A DNA stretch of 64,000 nt from assembly GCA_032622095.1 (NCBI GenBank), contig CP136068.1, positions 120,781,989-120,845,988 on the forward strand, in the 5' to 3' direction. The notes under the pieces were generated by a model. That model had not been told where the DNA came from, made no database searches, and saw only the letters and a program-made list of their open reading frames with translations. The first letter of the stretch is position 1, and the number at the start of each line of letters is the position of its first letter. Of the stretch, positions 61,551-64,000 are shown piece after piece. The DNA comes from Siphonodentalium dalli (lineage: Eukaryota; Mollusca; Scaphopoda; Gadilida; Siphonodentaliidae). The translations under genes were made by a program, and so were the position numbers.

Positions 61551-62109
61551 CCAGTTCTCGGTGCTCGAATCATCAATTACTGTATATGTGGGGTGTATTG
61601 GAATCTGTGTTCTTCTATATGTTCGCCAAGGCAGGTTACCAATGCCATACACTAAATATATTTGGACGGCAACAATGGCGCGGCATGCATCTTCGCCGGT
61701 CCAGAGTCTTACTTCCCATAATTCGGTGAGTAAGAACCTAGCCCCTCGAACATGACGTGCCAATGTTCCCGTTCTATATTTATGTCGTTCGCGAACTATA
61801 GGAAGAACACGGATTCGAATACATCCCATGCATGTGTAGTGTATTCGAATCAGTAACCTGATTTGGTGCCGAATAGTATATTTCCAATGGTCAAATAGAG
61901 TATTTCAATCTTTCATAAATAAAGTAGGGACAATCGATGAAAAAGTGATAAGCAGTTTCCTCTGGAGTACGAAAACACTCTCTTTAATAAAAACGCTCTT
62001 TAAAATAAATCACATCTTCGGGAGACGATATTTACAAAAACACTCTTTAAAAATGTGAACAATGTTAGCGGAATACCAGCATGCAGACGAAGATCGAATA
62101 ACCTCAAGC

Positions 62110-62328
62110 TACAGTAATGTCCTAAGTAATCGACCTCTTAACCAAAGCAGAATTATGGGTAACTTTTCAGGATTTAGTCGGAAATATGGCTTGTTGCCAT
62201 TCATCGGAAAGCTCTCCCCGAGAGCTTTCCTATGAATGGCAACAAGCCATATTTCCGACTAAATCCTGAAAGGTTACCCATAATTCTGCTGTGGTTAAGA
62301 GGTCGATTACTTATAGGGCATTACTGTA
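62110..62328. mobile_element. 219-bp near-perfect palindromic element, TA-flanked (copy 2)
   Basis: TACAGTAATGTCC at the left and GGGCATTACTGTA at the right. The arms mirror each other around GCTCTCCCCGAGAGC. Same family as 53727-53943, with a few differences. Confidence 0.85.
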
Positions 62329-63371
62329 TAAAGATCAGATCTTGTTAGCGCGACCAGGGCCTAACATTTTAAACAGGCTTACGCCGGTAGTGCATACCAT
62401 TGTAAGAACGCGCATCCGAACACACTTATCGATTGGGGGAATCAATAAACTCAATGTATGGATGAGTGTGATAGTACTCGACAGTATCCAGTGCGGGTCA
62501 TCACCCGTATCACACCATCATTATAATCCCTGGTCCCCAGAGAGTACAACTAATTCAGTCGAAGGTATGAAACCTCTGATAAACGAGACATCATGCGGCA
62601 TCACATCGACCCATACTGTGTTTAACAGAGAATTTCATCATCGTAGCTTCTGGTTTACTGAGTTAAGCATGTTCATCCATTCTGATAGCGCGGCATTAAA
62701 TAGTTGACACCCCCACTGTGCAGCAGGCAATGTCGTGAACATGACCAGCTTACGTGGATCTGTTCCCAGTTGTCTTATAGTTTTGGAGAGTTCGGTATCT
62801 TCTGACTAAATGAATACGGTGGTGTCTCACTCACCCCCTCCCCCAAACAAGCTTTGGTCAATATTTTCAATATTTGGCAATATCATGCCTGACACAACAT
62901 ACGTTGGAAATTTCAAACCAAAGATAAGTTGAAATTATTCTGGTACTTTGATTTTCCAAGTAGTAATTTGTGGGGAATTTGTAGTTTTCAGACCGCGCAA
63001 CAGTATTTTTCCTACTTTTGGTAAAAAACAATTTGGTCTGAAATGCATGGCGACTATAGTTAGAAGTTTTCCAACTTCAGGAAAACATGAGGTACCAGTT
63101 AGAAACTCAAGGGAGTGAATCTGTGAGTTTGGTCTTACCCTAGGGCGGGGGCGTGCAGTTGGGGTGTTTTAAATATGTTTGGACCATGCACCTTACAATA
63201 ACTCACTATTTTGTCAATCTGGACGTCCATTTTGTATCTGGTGAGGTGTTGGGGTGTTTCAACAGACTGTCTTATGGGCCACATTACAACAACATATTTT
63301 GTTATAAATCGGCCATGGGGGCTAAGAAATGACATGAGTGCCACATTCGGAACCCTCTAGGCCGTGGTTTT

Positions 63372-63432
63372 GCGTATATATTCGCAATATTTTTGCGTTT
63401 ATTCGCAATAGTATTGCGTTTATTCGCAATAC
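63372..63432 (+). repeat. about 22-bp tandem repeat
   Basis: TTTGCGTTTATTCGCAATA-type units occur about three times. In one frame they read FAFIRNSIAFIRN, but no gene context supports this. Confidence 0.75.
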
Positions 63433-64000
63433 ATGTAGCACCTTATATGGTGGACTCCAAGACACACAACCCGATCCAAAATGCTCCCCGCTCAGATGGG
63501 TCAGAATAGGGTACCCGTGTCATTGATCAGCCCTCCTGACATATTTGTGTCAAAAATGGTGTACTGTGGTCGCCCCAATACACAATTCGACCCCCCCCCC
63601 CCCCGCAACACCACACCAAAATCCTTCTGATGCTTTATATGTGTAGCTTTTGCGTCACTGACATGTTGCGCCCTCTTATGTCGTGTTTAAACGTTAAACT
63701 GTGGCATGTAAACGCAATACGCACTACTATTTACAACGTAACACAACAACATATTTTTTATGTGCATGGTTAAATGTGACCGCAATGGGCTTCGGTAAAT
63801 TAACGTCGCTGTGATGATTATAAATTCAAGGCAACGTCACGTCGAAGGCGATAATAAAGGGATTTCTGGCTTGCGGATCTTAGCAGATCTTTGGCGGTGA
63901 CAGGCGGTCGATAACATGGAAATAGGTTTACACGCCAAATAATTGTCATTCGTCATCAGGGAAGCTCCGACAGTCAATTAGGGGCTAGCGTATTCCTAAG

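Larger units (their letters stand above)
56063..64000. other. intron upstream of the first PAS exon (runs off right edge)
   Basis: This is inferred intron between the initiator exon, not found, and the first PAS exon. It contains a 2,179-bp tandem duplication (57193-61550), a palindromic element (62110-62328), a poly-C run near 63587-63604 and a short tandem repeat at 63372-63432. Positions 56070-57190 and 62330-63370 show nothing else I can name. A 138-codon plus-strand open frame at 62291-62707 has no recognisable domain. Confidence 0.5.

Noticed and set aside
62291-62707. 138-codon plus-strand open frame
   Set aside because: No recognisable domain, it begins inside a palindromic element, and no splice or promoter evidence was seen.
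63120-63160. Possible donor (GGTAAGACC on the minus strand) for the missing erg initiator exon
   Set aside because: The preceding sequence does not translate to an erg N-terminus in the required phase.

Overview
The window is animal nuclear DNA, AT-rich, repeat-dense and intron-like. It carries the 5' part of one recognisable gene on the minus strand: an erg-type (KCNH2/6/7-like) voltage-gated potassium channel. Four coding exons are visible, at 56.06-55.83, 13.44-13.29, 10.50-10.34 and 7.77-7.59 kb. All have good acceptors, all are in phase 1, and all have lengths divisible by three (231, 144, 159, 186 nt). The first two encode the two halves of the N-terminal PAS (eag) domain and are separated by a 42.4-kb intron. 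The last two encode a low-complexity cytoplasmic linker. The start-codon exon and the membrane core were not found and should lie right of 64000 and left of 1.

Everything else I can explain is transposable elements and simple repeats inside the introns. There are three decayed LINEs: a 5'-truncated L1/Tx1-like copy nested in a hAT-like element (20.6-23.2 kb), a long two-ORF LINE with an SGNH-esterase ORF1 (27.6-33.4 kb), and a 5'-truncated Jockey/CR1-group LINE on the minus strand (48.4-50.8 kb). There are many non-autonomous inverted-repeat elements: several TTAA-flanked families, a Harbinger-like element, Mutator-like foldbacks with 9-bp duplications, near-perfect palindromes flanked by TA, and microsatellite-bearing elements with about 155-bp tandem cores. 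The last resemble the 'pearl' elements known from bivalves, so a bivalve or other lophotrochozoan is my best guess for the source. That is an inference, not a proof.

The most striking signal is a roughly 70-bp hairpin module present about 20 times. It usually occurs as inverted pairs (double-hairpin termini) and sits inside several otherwise unrelated elements. Two subfamilies differ by compensatory changes in the inner stem while keeping one mismatched pair. One hairpin pair encloses a 3.2-kb long inverted repeat; another encloses a single arm of the same repeat.

The right end (57.2-61.6 kb) is a 2,179-bp tandem duplication with only six differences that I could see. No tRNA, rRNA or CRISPR array, and no intact transposase gene, was recognised.
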